Origin: Ignavibacteriota bacterium
GTDB lineage: Bacteria; Bacteroidota; Ignavibacteria; Kapaibacteriales; UBA2268
Direction: 5' to 3'
Length of the DNA stretch: 64,000 nucleotides
NCBI GenBank assembly: GCA_019637995.1
Contig: JAHBUQ010000001.1
Coordinates: forward strand, 806,001-870,000
Part shown: in pieces, positions 28,709 through 39,143 of the stretch
Position numbering within the stretch: position 1 is the first letter of the stretch
How the letters are laid out: each line of letters opens with the position of its first letter
Translations under genes and position numbers: made by a program
Notes under the pieces: generated by a model
The model's database searches: none
What the model saw: the letters and a program-made list of their open reading frames with translations, nothing else
What the model was told of the DNA's origin: nothing

Positions 28709-31216
28709 ATGAGTAAGGCAGTTAAAATAGCAGTTCCGGTACCAACTGACCAGCTGTACACATATACTATACCGGATGATGAGGTTGATTATATCGGTAA
28801 AAGAGTTCTGGTAGAATTTGGTTCCAGAGTTCTAACAGGGATAATTGTATCTGATGAGAATTTATCAGTAATGCGCGAATTAAAGCAAGTATCTGAAATA
28901 CTTGACATTTCTCCAACCTTTACTGAGAGTATGCTAAGGTTGACTAGGTGGATATCTGAGTATTACATGTGTTCTTGGGGAGAAACACTCAAAGCGGCTA
29001 CACCTCCTTCAATGTCGCCTGAGACTACTATTAAAATAAAGGTGTTGAAAGTTCCGGGCTCTTATGAAATTATTCGTATGCGCCACAGAAGCCCGCTTAG
29101 GGCTGAACTCCTCAATTACCTTATGAATCAGGAAGACCCCGTTACAATATCAACTATAGAAAGAAATCTAAACAACAAAAATATACATTCAGCTTTATAT
29201 GCTCTTGAACGTTTGGGATTCCTTGAAATCAAGCGAGTCCTCAAGAGGGAAGCAGCAATGAAAAAAATTAAATGTCTGCAAGTTTCACGACATATTTACA
29301 ATGATGAAGCAAGACTGAAATTTGTTATGGAAAAACTTGAATCCGGCTCTCCGATCCGTTCCCGATTATTCAGTTATGTCTTCATGAAAAATAAAGATAA
29401 TGATTATCCTATAGTTAAAGCGGCACTTACATCTACCCAAAGCAATCACTCACATCTGAAGTTTTTGATAGATAAGAATTATTTGCAAACAATTGAAATT
29501 GAGACTCCCAAAAAAGCTTATGATGAAAAAAATAGCCTTGGCAAGGGAGATGAATCATTTTTGCAAATGACAACTGAACAGGAAAATAATTACAAGATTA
29601 TAGCCGAGTCTATCGAAAAAGGAGAAAACCATACATATTTATTGCATGGAATAACCGGAAGTGGTAAAACATTAATTTACCTTCACTTGATTAAAAAAGC
29701 GATTGAGCAAAATAAATCAGCTCTTGTACTTGTACCTGAAATATCTCTGACACCTCAGTTAATAGACAGATTTTCTGCTACATTCGGTCATCAGATTGCA
29801 TTGTTGCACAGCCGTATGACTGATGCAGAAAGATATGAATCATGGAAAAAAATTCATACCGGAAAAGTTCGTATAGCTCTTGGGGTGAGATCTGCTGTTT
29901 TTGCTCCATTTAATAATTTAGGTATTATCATTGTTGATGAAGAACACGAATCTTCATACAAGCAGGATTCACCGGCTCCGAGATACAACGCAAGAGATGC
30001 TGCTGTTATTCGGGGAGTTTTTGAAAATGCTACTGTTGTTTTGGGTTCGGCAACACCATCGCTTGAGTCTATGTATAATGCTCAAACAGGAAAATATACA
30101 CTTTTAGAAATAAACTCAAGAGCTGATGGAGCTTTACTTCCTAAAGTAACCATAGTTGATATGCTTAATATAATGAAAAAAGGGCAGTCTAAGTCTATGG
30201 TATCAAAAGTTTTGTACGATAAAATCAAGGAAAATCTTTCCAATGACAAGGGTACTTTGATTTTACAGAACCGCAGAGGTTTTTCTGTAAATATTCGGTG
30301 TACTGATTGTAGTCATGTTCCTCAATGTAAAAATTGTGCTATAAAACTAACTTACCACAAGAGCAAGAACCAGCTGAAATGTCATTATTGTGGCTTTCAG
30401 ACAAAAGCCCCCACGAAATGTCCCGAATGTAATAGTTCACATTTCGAAATTGTGGGATTTGGAACTCAGCGTGTCGAAGATGATATATTCAATAATCTCA
30501 AAAATGAGGGATTTAGTGCAAATGTATCAAGACTTGATATGGATACTGCATCAAAAAAAGGCAACCAAAGACGCATTCTTCAAAATTTTGCATCAGGCAA
30601 GATAGATATTTTAGTTGGCACTCAAATGATTGCTAAAGGACTTGATTTCAAAAATGTTTCCTTAGTAGGTGTTATTAATTCTGATATTCAGCTTTATCTA
30701 CCTGATTTCAGAGCTGCTGAGAGGACCTTCCAGCTCCTCACACAAGTATCCGGTCGGGCAGGTAGAGATAAAGCTATCCTTGGAGAAGTATTCATTCAGA
30801 CTTTTGAACCAGATAACAGCGCTATTAAATATGCTCAAAATGCTGATTATAAAGGCTTTTATGATAGTGAAATAAAAATACGAGAAGCCGCAAATTATCC
30901 ACCTTATGCAAGATTTGTTATAATTGAATTTTATGGTAAGGAAGAAAATCTTGTGTCTAATTATGCTTCTGCATTTGAGGGTTTACTTCCAAAAGATATA
31001 GATTTTGCTGAAATATTAGGTCCTATATTACCTGCTATGCCTAAGCTGAATAATAATCACAGAAGACTGATTATTATCAAAAATAATAAAGCTAACGATA
31101 AATCAGGTTCAAAACTTAGAAAAATGTTGAGAACTACTCTGCTTGACTTTAAGTTAAACATATCTCATCAGGGTGTTATGATGAAGATTGATATTGATTC
31201 ACACTCAGCAATTTGA
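28709..31216 (+). CDS. priA: Primosomal helicase PriA
   Basis: The roughly 835-aa replication restart helicase has an N-terminal 3'BD/winged-helix region, Walker A GITGSGKT, a DEEH box (IIIVDEEHESSYKQ) and GSATPS. A zinc module with eight cysteines (CTDCSHVPQCKNC ... CHYCG ... CPEC) is followed by helicase motifs IV-VI (GTQMIAKGLDF, QVSGRAGR). The length is slightly above E. coli PriA. I use ATG 28709; an upstream TTG is also in frame. It acts at stalled forks to reload the DnaB helicase. Confidence 0.97.
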   Translation: MSKAVKIAVPVPTDQLYTYTIPDDEVDYIGKRVLVEFGSRVLTGIIVSDENLSVMRELKQVSEILDISPTFTESMLRLTRWISEYYMCSWGETLKAATPPSMSPETTIKIKVLKVPGSYEIIRMRHRSPLRAELLNYLMNQEDPVTISTIERNLNNKNIHSALYALERLGFLEIKRVLKREAAMKKIKCLQVSRHIYNDEARLKFVMEKLESGSPIRSRLFSYVFMKNKDNDYPIVKAALTSTQSNHSHLKFLIDKNYLQTIEIETPKKAYDEKNSLGKGDESFLQMTTEQENNYKIIAESIEKGENHTYLLHGITGSGKTLIYLHLIKKAIEQNKSALVLVPEISLTPQLIDRFSATFGHQIALLHSRMTDAERYESWKKIHTGKVRIALGVRSAVFAPFNNLGIIIVDEEHESSYKQDSPAPRYNARDAAVIRGVFENATVVLGSATPSLESMYNAQTGKYTLLEINSRADGALLPKVTIVDMLNIMKKGQSKSMVSKVLYDKIKENLSNDKGTLILQNRRGFSVNIRCTDCSHVPQCKNCAIKLTYHKSKNQLKCHYCGFQTKAPTKCPECNSSHFEIVGFGTQRVEDDIFNNLKNEGFSANVSRLDMDTASKKGNQRRILQNFASGKIDILVGTQMIAKGLDFKNVSLVGVINSDIQLYLPDFRAAERTFQLLTQVSGRAGRDKAILGEVFIQTFEPDNSAIKYAQNADYKGFYDSEIKIREAANYPPYARFVIIEFYGKEENLVSNYASAFEGLLPKDIDFAEILGPILPAMPKLNNNHRRLIIIKNNKANDKSGSKLRKMLRTTLLDFKLNISHQGVMMKIDIDSHSAI

Positions 31217-31217
31217 T

Positions 31218-32339
31218 TTATTCATTAATTCGATTGATTATATCATTGATATATTCTCCAATAGCCGGTGCTGCAGTTAACCCCGGTGATTCAATACCTA
31301 TGAGATTAATCAAACCTGAGTAGCCCTTATCAATTTCATTAAGTATAATAAAATCTTTAAGGGCTTTCTCATATGGCTTTTGAACTGATGACATTATACC
31401 ACTCATATCTGATTTTATATCATTATACTCTAAAAAAGGCAGATACAGCTTCACTTCATTATAAAATAACTCATGAAAACTATCATCAACAGAATAATCA
31501 ATTTTATCAGACCAAATAAAATGGGGTCCTAATCTCATCCCTCCATTTAAGTCGGGTGTTGTATGAATTCCAACAGAGCCTTCTTCCGGAGGTATCGGAT
31601 AAATCAGCATCTCAGGATATAACTCCAGTTTTCTAAGGGCACGAAAATAAATCCCTTTATGATAATGGATTTTATATTCCGGCAAATCAAGACCTGCCAT
31701 AGCTGATACTTCCCCACTCTGCAAACCTGCTGAATTTATTAAAATATCGCACGTGAATTCATAAATGTCTGAACCTGATTTTACTTTTACAACAAATCCT
31801 GAATACAATTTTGTAATTCCAATAACTTCCTGATTGTATAAAAATGAAACACCATTTCTAATGGAATTGTTTTCAAAAAATGACATCAGTGACTCAGAAT
31901 CAACATACCCGGAACTAGGAAAATAAATTGCTTTTTTAGCTCTGATGTTTGGCTCAAAAGAATTTATTTCATCCAAATCAATAATTCTGCAATCTTTTGC
32001 ACCATTTGATTTTGCTAAATTAAATAATCCATTCAATTTTTCAATACTTTTTTCATCATTAGCAATTAATAATTTTCCAGAATTTTTATGAGGAATATTA
32101 TTTTTCAAGCAAATATCATATATTAGCTCGTTACCTCTTAGGCATAACACCGATTTTAAGCTGCCAGGCTGGTAGTAAATACCGGCATGGATTACTTCAC
32201 TACTTCTTGATGATGTTTCTTTTCCAAAGCGATTATATTTATCAATTACAGCAATTGAACTATAAGTTTGAGACAATTTACTTGCAATTGCAAGACCAAC
32301 TACCCCTGCTCCGATTATAAGAATATTAACATCACTCAT
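31218..32339 (-). CDS. L-2-hydroxyglutarate oxidase-like FAD enzyme
   Basis: The 373-aa DAO-family flavoprotein has an N-terminal FAD site ILIIGAGVVGLAIA, followed by SSEVIHAGIYYQPGS and a KNSGKLLIA strand. This pattern is characteristic of LhgO/L2HGDH enzymes, which oxidise L-2-hydroxyglutarate to 2-oxoglutarate. The end is GIESPGLTAAPAIGEY, the usual family C-terminus. It is convergent with priA, with only 1 nt between the stops. Family assignment is firm; the exact substrate is by analogy. Confidence 0.88.
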   Translation of the reverse strand: MSDVNILIIGAGVVGLAIASKLSQTYSSIAVIDKYNRFGKETSSRSSEVIHAGIYYQPGSLKSVLCLRGNELIYDICLKNNIPHKNSGKLLIANDEKSIEKLNGLFNLAKSNGAKDCRIIDLDEINSFEPNIRAKKAIYFPSSGYVDSESLMSFFENNSIRNGVSFLYNQEVIGITKLYSGFVVKVKSGSDIYEFTCDILINSAGLQSGEVSAMAGLDLPEYKIHYHKGIYFRALRKLELYPEMLIYPIPPEEGSVGIHTTPDLNGGMRLGPHFIWSDKIDYSVDDSFHELFYNEVKLYLPFLEYNDIKSDMSGIMSSVQKPYEKALKDFIILNEIDKGYSGLINLIGIESPGLTAAPAIGEYINDIINRINE

Positions 32340-32508
32340 ACTATTTTCTAATAATATTTTATAAATTACTTAAAAAGTGTAAACTGAAAATAAATTGTAT
32401 TAAACTTTAAAGATTAACAAATTGAAATTATGAATTAATTAAAGGAACAACTTATTAATTTTTCATAAAAATGGTATAATTTATGCTTAAATTATAACAT
32501 TTATCGTA

Positions 32509-32516
32509 TAAATTTG
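32509..32516 (+). promoter_or_regulatory. Possible -7 box of the 32589 gene
   Basis: TAAATTTG fits TAnnTTTG about 73 nt before the ATG. No clear -33 box is seen. The rest of the 249-nt divergent gap is AT-rich without other features. Confidence 0.3.
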
Positions 32517-32588
32517 TACTAAAATTAACTTTTTTTGTGAAAATATTATGAAAAATAAATTAAATTCAATATTTTGGAGAAGAATCAA

Positions 32589-35570
32589 ATGAACATTTTT
32601 GACAAAGTATTAAAAAAAATGAATTTTGTAATAAAAACTGGTATAATAATACTGCTCTTTTTGATGCTTCAAAACGAGTTAAACTCACAACCCAACTACT
32701 CTGCATGGCATTTCAGAGATGGTAATTTAAGTGGGTCGAAACGAGGTGGCTCTGGTTTTTATATTCAAAATATTGATTCATTCAGAGTAAAATGGGCTAC
32801 TCCTGATATAAGCGGTGATGTTACTCCGCTGATTGGTAATCTTGTTGATAATACTTTTGAGGGGATTTCTTTCACTCAACCACTTGAAATGACTGCGCTT
32901 ATGGGTGATGAAATTGTTATTATCGGTGGCTCCGGTGTGCTTCTAAAAAAACAGAAACTTCCTGCTTATGCACAAAATGTTAAAGCATTTACAGTTCTGT
33001 TTGATTCAATGAACACAGGATTCAGCAATTATGCAAATAATACTGTTCTCATTGGTAGTGAATCAATAGAATTTTTTAATCCTAATAGCACCGATACTCT
33101 TGCACACTCTTATATTTTCGGTTATGACGCTGAACTGGATTCAATAAAAGTTGTAAAACGCCTTTCAATTGATTTGAGAGATTTTGCACCCAATGTATCA
33201 GCCTCTATCAAACCTTTTTACGGAAGAAGAGTTGGTGGCAGACTGATGGTATATACCGTAATTGACATGAATAAACCAATTATTTCGGGAAGTTCTACAA
33301 CTGAGCCTGAATTTTTCAGAGGCTTTGCTCAATTTTACGATGATGACCAAAATTCGATATTTCCACTTCCGGATATGAAGGACCAGAAGGATTTAAGAAT
33401 TCATTTAGCATCTGATGTCGGCTTATATCAGCCATCTGTGCAGTTATTAGCCAATAATTTTACAGGTGTTCTCCTTCCATGGCAATCTTCTGTACAACCA
33501 AACATAAATATTTCAGAGCTCGTTGGAGGTGGTAATTTTAACACATCTTCCGGAGAAAGTTATCTTCTTGGTTTCAATATAGCAGGTGCAGGTTTAGCAA
33601 ATAATTTCTCTCCGAGAGTAATTCCGGTTAATGGGACAAGATCAATTTTAAGACCAATTTATGCAGAACTTGATGTTTCAGCTAATGTCAGGAATAATTT
33701 TATTTTAGTTGCAGAGCAATATTCAGGTATTGATGGCTCTGATGGGGAATCTAAGCTGCATCTTTATACTCAGGGTGGCGCCCCAATTACAGGAACACCT
33801 CAATCATCTGTTCCACCGTTAAGTGGCGGCAGAAACCATTACTGGTCGGTGGGGGTTGGAAATATTGATGGTATTTCGTCAAACTCTTGGGGTAAATATT
33901 ATCCGAATAATCCCGGGAATGAAATTGTTGTAACACAAAGTTCCAAAGAAAGTGTTTTTCCTGAAAGCAGATTATATATAATGCGATACAGATTAGGAGC
34001 CCCTATCGAAAAGCCAACTCCATCAGGTGATACACTTTTTCAATTCGATACTATAGCTACTTCACGAGTCAATGGCTGGCTTGCAGCTGTTGCTGATATA
34101 GATTTACATCCTGATGGAAAAGATGAGATTATTTTAGTTGATGGCTCTAAGCTTATGGTTTTGAGGATGAGAGATTATCAGGATGTAAATTTCCGTCTAG
34201 GATACCCTTTTGATACAGTTTATACTAAAGAATTCAGAAAACAAACAATTTCTAATGTTGCAATTGCTGACCTGGAAGGCGATGGAAGACCTGATATCAT
34301 AGTTACGACATTCGACAGCACTTATGTAATTGGAAGTATCATAGAAAATACAATTGTAATTGATTGCCCTCAAAAAGAAGGGATTTCGGATTTTTGCTTA
34401 AATGATACAATCAATCTTCGTTGGCAGAATATTATTATGGGTCAGCCAAATGTAAATATACTCTTTGAAAGACTTGACCCGGATGGAAACCTAATTGATA
34501 CATTAGTTATCCAAGAGTTCGCAGATAACAACAACGAATTTGTTGATTTTCAGGTTCAAGCAGGTACAAACTTATTTAAAGGAACTAACTTCAGGATTAT
34601 TCGAGGCAGATTTATTATACAGGGGACAGATTATCCCGAAAAAATAAATGCAGCTTCATGTTACTTAAGCATATATTATCCTGAAATTAATTTGATTAGC
34701 ACATTGCCTGCTCTTCTTGAAACGGGAGATTTATTAAGCATATCTGCATCTGTTTCTTGCATTGATTCTGTTAGTTCATACTACAAAGTGATTGACACAA
34801 CAGGTTGGAATTATATTGGATTAGCTGATATTAATTCAGGACAGGCTGATTTCAACTTCATTATCCCTTGTTTCAGCGATATTTTTGACTGTGGTCAAAG
34901 TTCTCAAATCGAGAGATATATTGATTTAATGTTTGTTACCCACATTAATGGTTATTCTGATACTGTATATTATTCTGGTATTCAAATTATACCTAAAAAA
35001 CTACAATTTACAATTGACGAAAAATTAACAGCAGACCCATCAATAATAGTAAGATGGAATCCATCACAGTTTGCAGGTATTATCCCCTGCTCCGAAATTT
35101 CTATATCAGTTTCTCTTGATGGAGGCTTTACTTTCAATCAAATTGGCACTTCAAATGTAAGCGATGCATTTTATAAATGGAATGTGCCTTATAATATTCA
35201 GGACAATTTGATTTTAAGGCTTTGCTGTCTTCAGGAGGCTTGTTTCAGAGCTGATTCAAGTATTACTGGTGTTACACCGAATTATGTAAATATCATAGCT
35301 CCTAACCCCTTTAATCCTGAAAGAGAGATAATGGAGTTTGTTTATAAAATACCTGAAAGTTTGAATATTTCAGTATCAATTTATGACCAGAGTAACAGAT
35401 TAGTAAAGCAAATTTTAAAAGATGTTCCCAGAACTGCAGATATTGTATATACAGACTACTGGGACGGCGCCCGAGCTGATGGCTCTTATGCTGCAAATGG
35501 TTTGTATTATTTAATTCTTGATTTATCCAACGGCAAACGCGAGATACATCAGGTATTTTTAGGAAAATGA
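32589..35570 (+). CDS. Large secreted protein with FlgD-Ig/T9SS-type tail
   Basis: This roughly 993-aa protein has an N-terminal hydrophobic signal (MNFVIKTGIIILLFLML region, cleavage near NSQPN). I chose ATG 32589 because GGAGA lies 7 nt upstream; a further TTG is in frame. An FG-GAP-like aspartate-rich segment (DIDLHPDGKDEIILVDG and DLEGDGRPDIIV, near residues 500-560) suggests a calcium-binding integrin-type beta-propeller in the first half. The second half is Ig-like, and the last ~90 residues (APNPFNPEREI...YWDGARADGSYAANGLYY) are a FlgD-Ig-type T9SS sorting domain. It is followed 32 nt later by the OmpR-type regulator on the same strand. Confidence 0.87.
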   Translation: MNIFDKVLKKMNFVIKTGIIILLFLMLQNELNSQPNYSAWHFRDGNLSGSKRGGSGFYIQNIDSFRVKWATPDISGDVTPLIGNLVDNTFEGISFTQPLEMTALMGDEIVIIGGSGVLLKKQKLPAYAQNVKAFTVLFDSMNTGFSNYANNTVLIGSESIEFFNPNSTDTLAHSYIFGYDAELDSIKVVKRLSIDLRDFAPNVSASIKPFYGRRVGGRLMVYTVIDMNKPIISGSSTTEPEFFRGFAQFYDDDQNSIFPLPDMKDQKDLRIHLASDVGLYQPSVQLLANNFTGVLLPWQSSVQPNINISELVGGGNFNTSSGESYLLGFNIAGAGLANNFSPRVIPVNGTRSILRPIYAELDVSANVRNNFILVAEQYSGIDGSDGESKLHLYTQGGAPITGTPQSSVPPLSGGRNHYWSVGVGNIDGISSNSWGKYYPNNPGNEIVVTQSSKESVFPESRLYIMRYRLGAPIEKPTPSGDTLFQFDTIATSRVNGWLAAVADIDLHPDGKDEIILVDGSKLMVLRMRDYQDVNFRLGYPFDTVYTKEFRKQTISNVAIADLEGDGRPDIIVTTFDSTYVIGSIIENTIVIDCPQKEGISDFCLNDTINLRWQNIIMGQPNVNILFERLDPDGNLIDTLVIQEFADNNNEFVDFQVQAGTNLFKGTNFRIIRGRFIIQGTDYPEKINAASCYLSIYYPEINLISTLPALLETGDLLSISASVSCIDSVSSYYKVIDTTGWNYIGLADINSGQADFNFIIPCFSDIFDCGQSSQIERYIDLMFVTHINGYSDTVYYSGIQIIPKKLQFTIDEKLTADPSIIVRWNPSQFAGIIPCSEISISVSLDGGFTFNQIGTSNVSDAFYKWNVPYNIQDNLILRLCCLQEACFRADSSITGVTPNYVNIIAPNPFNPEREIMEFVYKIPESLNISVSIYDQSNRLVKQILKDVPRTADIVYTDYWDGARADGSYAANGLYYLILDLSNGKREIHQVFLGK

Positions 35571-35602
35571 TTGTTTTGTATTTTATTTTTTAAGGAAAAA
35601 AT

Positions 35603-36289
35603 ATGAGAGTGCTTGTTGTAGAAGACGAAAGAAAAGTTGCAAATTTTATCAAACATGGACTTGAAGAAGAGCGTTACATTGTAGAAACAGCTTATGATGG
35701 TATTTCAGCACTTGAAATTGTGATGAATAATCACTTTGATGCAATTGTGCTTGATGTTATGTTACCGGGAAAAGACGGCTTCACTTTGCTGAAAGAAATG
35801 CGTGATTCAGGAATTTCAACACCGGTAATCATGCTCACCGCTCGTGCTAATGTCGAAGACAGAGTAGCAGGTTTAGACCTTGGAGCCGATGACTACCTTC
35901 CGAAACCATTCTCATTTGATGAGCTTGCAGCAAGACTTCGCTCTATTCTTAGACGCTCAAGTCCTGAAAAGAGTACTAAGCTTAGGTCAGGCGATTTAAT
36001 TTTGGATACAGTTTCACATCTTGCATATCGTCAGGGAAGGGAAATTGAACTAACAACTAAAGAATATGCCCTACTCGAATATATGATGAGAAACAAAAAC
36101 AGAATTTTAAGTCGTAGTACAATCACGCAGCACGTATGGAAACATAATTTTGATCCTGAATCTAATATTATTGATGTATATATTAAAAGATTAAGGTCAA
36201 AAATTGAGAAAGATGGTGAAAAACCATTGGTTCAAAGTATAAGAGGTGTTGGTTACAGGCTAAGAGAAATTTCAACAGATGAACAATAG
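35603..36289 (+). CDS. OmpR/PhoB-type response regulator
   Basis: The 228-aa protein has a receiver domain with Glu7/Asp8, phosphoacceptor Asp51 (IVLDVMLPGKDG), Thr in MLTARA and Lys in LPKPFSFDEL. A C-terminal winged helix (about 130-225, LTTKEYALLEYMMRN ... VDVYIKRLRSKI ... IRGVGYRL) follows. A histidine kinase normally follows such a gene. Here a MazG-like gene overlaps the 3' end instead, so it is an orphan regulator in this window. It may be co-transcribed with the T9SS protein upstream (32-nt gap). Confidence 0.95.
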   Translation: MRVLVVEDERKVANFIKHGLEEERYIVETAYDGISALEIVMNNHFDAIVLDVMLPGKDGFTLLKEMRDSGISTPVIMLTARANVEDRVAGLDLGADDYLPKPFSFDELAARLRSILRRSSPEKSTKLRSGDLILDTVSHLAYRQGREIELTTKEYALLEYMMRNKNRILSRSTITQHVWKHNFDPESNIIDVYIKRLRSKIEKDGEKPLVQSIRGVGYRLREISTDEQ

Positions 36290-36638
36290 GCAACCCGAGA
36301 GTTTAAACTCCTTATTAGAAAAAGTAGCCGAATATATTCAAACAATTCAAAGTGGTTTTGACGCTTATCAAAATGAATGTTTCGATAAGCGTCTTCCTCA
36401 ATTTTTTTGTCTGGAATTAAATGGTGAAGCAGGAGAGCTCGCAAATTTGGAAAAAAAGTCATGGAAAGGAAAAGATGTACCTTTTGATAGATTTGAAGAT
36501 GAAGCTGCCGATGTCATGATTGCACTGTTAAACTATTCGAATTCAAAAGGGATTGAACTTGGAAAAGCAGTTTACAATAAATTAGTTCGGATTGAAAATA
36601 AACGTGCATTACTTGAAAGTAAAGGTGAAAAGTATTAA
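36279..36638 (+). CDS. MazG-like nucleotide pyrophosphohydrolase
   Basis: The 119-aa all-alpha NTP-PPase has the metal-binding pattern LNGEAGELANLEKK (ExxE) followed by FEDEAADVMIAL (ExxD). These are the signature residues of the MazG/dUTPase-like superfamily, which hydrolyse nucleoside triphosphates to monophosphates, often as housecleaning. The start overlaps the response-regulator stop by 11 nt, suggesting translational coupling. The coupling of a nucleotide housekeeping enzyme to a response regulator is unusual, and the substrate is unknown. Confidence 0.85.
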   Translation: MNNRQPESLNSLLEKVAEYIQTIQSGFDAYQNECFDKRLPQFFCLELNGEAGELANLEKKSWKGKDVPFDRFEDEAADVMIALLNYSNSKGIELGKAVYNKLVRIENKRALLESKGEKY

Positions 36639-36745
36639 TAAATCCTTGTAATTTATTAATATATAAAACCATTAATTATCCAGCAGAATGTAAGCTAAAC
36701 AAATTTTAGATAAATTTTTATAATATTGTATAATTTAAGATATTT

Positions 36746-37234
36746 ATGTCAATAAGAATTTTTGTAACGGGCGGTACTTTTGATAAAGAATATAACGAAC
36801 TTAATGGTTCATTATACTTCAAAGACACTCATATGAATGAAATGCTGAAGCTTGGCAGATGCAAAGTTGATATAGAAATTAGAACTCTAATGATGATGGA
36901 TAGCGTTGAAATGACAGATGACGACCGTGAGCTTATTTCTAATAATTGCATAAAAAGTAACCACGACAAAATAATAATAACTCATGGCACAGATACTATG
37001 GTAGAAACAGCTAAGGTTATTGCTTCCAAAATAACCAACAAAACCATTATTCTTACAGGTGCAATGATACCTTACAAATTCGGCAGTTCGGATGGCTTGT
37101 TCAATTTAGGAGCGGCTATTGCATTTGTTCAGACTCTGCCAAATGGAGTCTATATTGCGATGAACGGTAGATATTTTAATTGGGACAATTGTCGAAAAAA
37201 TAAAAATATTGGAGAATTTGAAGAAATTAGATGA
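36746..37234 (+). CDS. Single-domain asparaginase-like protein
   Basis: The 162-aa protein covers only the N-terminal asparaginase domain; type I/II asparaginases are about 330 aa. It keeps both threonine motifs, TGGTFDK (Thr11) and THGTDTM (Thr82, Asp83), the LTGAMIPY strand and a late Lys (Lys154) equivalent to the catalytic Lys. Such short stand-alone asparaginase-domain proteins are known as a family of their own, so this is probably not a truncation. The reaction is likely amide hydrolysis of asparagine or a related substrate. The gene is convergent with dnaG, with 1 nt between the stops. Confidence 0.83.
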   Translation: MSIRIFVTGGTFDKEYNELNGSLYFKDTHMNEMLKLGRCKVDIEIRTLMMMDSVEMTDDDRELISNNCIKSNHDKIIITHGTDTMVETAKVIASKITNKTIILTGAMIPYKFGSSDGLFNLGAAIAFVQTLPNGVYIAMNGRYFNWDNCRKNKNIGEFEEIR

Positions 37235-37235
37235 T

Positions 37236-39143
37236 TTAATTATTCTCAAAGCTACTTTGATTTTTATAAATCTTGGAATTTAGCTCTTTCTCTTTGCGGA
37301 GAAGCTCAAGAAATCGGTTTTTATGACCAATGTTATCTCCGTCTTCTTTCATTAAATTTTGTACTTCACGAATTTGTTTTTGGACAAACCTCATTTTTAT
37401 CCTCAATATTGAGTCACTAATCATAAGCGGATAATCAATAATGACTTCTTCAGCCTGAAACTTTTTGTGCCAAAGCTCACTTTGGGATTCACCGGCTAAA
37501 GCAATGTCTGCAATCAGTCCTCTGATATTCCTGCTTAAACTTTCATCACTCATTATGGAGTCAAGAATTTTATCATTAACCGAATGTGACTGAATAACTG
37601 CAAATAAGGCTCTTGCTGAATCTGAATAGAAAATTTCGGGACCAACATCATAACGCTCAATTAAATCAGTAAATTCGTCTTCACCTTGCAGGGCATACTT
37701 CAAAAGTAGCTTTTCTTCGTTTAATATTTGCTCCGGATGAACTATTAAATCTTCATAATTAAATGCAGTTTGAGTTTCAATTGAAACCAAAAAGTCTTCT
37801 GGTTCGCGAGAATCTGCATAATTAGTTTCAGATTGAATTAATTCATTAATATACTGTCCTCTGAATTTATAAACCTGTCTGAGCTGAGACTCTGATAAAT
37901 CCAACAACCCTGATAATTTTCGTATATAAAAATCATGTTGCATCGAATCAGGAATTGATACGATTGTTTTTACCGTTGAACGCACAAAATCCGAAAGCGA
38001 TTGAGCAGAATCAAGCTCACCTTTTTGCTTAGCATGTCTGTATTTGAAATCTAAAAATGATTCAGCGTCACGAATCAAATACTCCATTTGGACAGCACCG
38101 TTTTTCATAATCACAGTATCAGGGTCTTCACCATCTGGAAGATTAATTACCGAGACATCCAGTCCCTGAACAAGAGCAATTTCAGCCCCGCGTTGTGCTG
38201 CCTGAATTCCAGCTGAATCTCCATCATAGCAAAGTGATATACTCTTGGTGTAGCGTTTGATTAATTTCACTTGTTCAGAAGTCAGTGCAGTACCACTTGA
38301 TGCTGCGACATTCTCAAATCCGGCTCTGTAAAGTGTAAGATAATCGGCATATCCTTCAACCATTATCACATATTTTTTATCCCGGATTGCGGATTTTGAT
38401 TCAAATATTCCGTAAAGTAGCTTACTTTTATCATAAATAACTGACTGAGGTGAATTTATATATTTAGCCTGAGTTTTATCATCAATCATTAGCCTCGCAC
38501 CGAATCCAACAACTCTTCCCATAAAGTCACGAATTGCAAACATAGCACGAGATCGAAATCTGTCAATTAAATTTCCTCTCTCAGTCCTGATTGAAAGACC
38601 TGTATCAATAAGCAATTGCTCTTCAAACCCATGCTTGATTAATCTTTTTGATAATATTTCCCAGTCATTAGGCGAATAACCGAGCAAAAATTTGTCAATT
38701 ATGTCATCTGAAAATTGTCTTTTGTAAAAATATTGAAGTGCGGCAGCGCCTTCTTTTTTTCTTAGATATTTTGAATAAAACTCCGCAGCTTCTTTCATAG
38801 CTTCATAAGCTGCATCATTTGATTTTCTCTCTGTACCATCATCCTCATGCATTCTCGGCATTTCTATGCCATATTTGTTTGCAACAAGATGCACAGCCTC
38901 AAAGAAACTCAATCCCTGATAATCCTGTACAAATGTAAACACATTTCCTGCTTTTCCGCACCCGAAACATTTGTAGATGCCTTTATCAGGTGATACAGTA
39001 AACGATGGTGTTTTTTCTTTGTGAAAGGGGCATAATCCTAAATAATTTTGTCCTCTTTTTCTGAGGGATATAAATTCGCCGACTATTTCAACTATGTCGG
39101 CGGATTCTTTTATGCGTTCTATTATTTCATGAGGTATTTTCAA
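37236..39143 (-). CDS. dnaG: DNA primase
   Basis: The 635-aa replication primase has an N-terminal zinc site C38-x2-H41-x17-C59-x2-C62, an RNA polymerase-like core, and a TOPRIM domain with VEGYADYLTLY and a DGDSAGIQAA acidic motif. A C-terminal helicase-binding region follows. Initiation appears to be at a TTG (39141-39143) that overlaps the folK stop in a TTGA arrangement, implying translational coupling. It belongs to a folB-folK-dnaG operon. Confidence 0.96.
   Translation of the reverse strand: MKIPHEIIERIKESADIVEIVGEFISLRKRGQNYLGLCPFHKEKTPSFTVSPDKGIYKCFGCGKAGNVFTFVQDYQGLSFFEAVHLVANKYGIEMPRMHEDDGTERKSNDAAYEAMKEAAEFYSKYLRKKEGAAALQYFYKRQFSDDIIDKFLLGYSPNDWEILSKRLIKHGFEEQLLIDTGLSIRTERGNLIDRFRSRAMFAIRDFMGRVVGFGARLMIDDKTQAKYINSPQSVIYDKSKLLYGIFESKSAIRDKKYVIMVEGYADYLTLYRAGFENVAASSGTALTSEQVKLIKRYTKSISLCYDGDSAGIQAAQRGAEIALVQGLDVSVINLPDGEDPDTVIMKNGAVQMEYLIRDAESFLDFKYRHAKQKGELDSAQSLSDFVRSTVKTIVSIPDSMQHDFYIRKLSGLLDLSESQLRQVYKFRGQYINELIQSETNYADSREPEDFLVSIETQTAFNYEDLIVHPEQILNEEKLLLKYALQGEDEFTDLIERYDVGPEIFYSDSARALFAVIQSHSVNDKILDSIMSDESLSRNIRGLIADIALAGESQSELWHKKFQAEEVIIDYPLMISDSILRIKMRFVQKQIREVQNLMKEDGDNIGHKNRFLELLRKEKELNSKIYKNQSSFENN

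Noticed and set aside
36746-37234. Truncated pseudogene of a full asparaginase
   Set aside because: All motifs of the N-terminal domain, including a late Lys, are intact and the frame ends cleanly; one-domain forms exist as a family.
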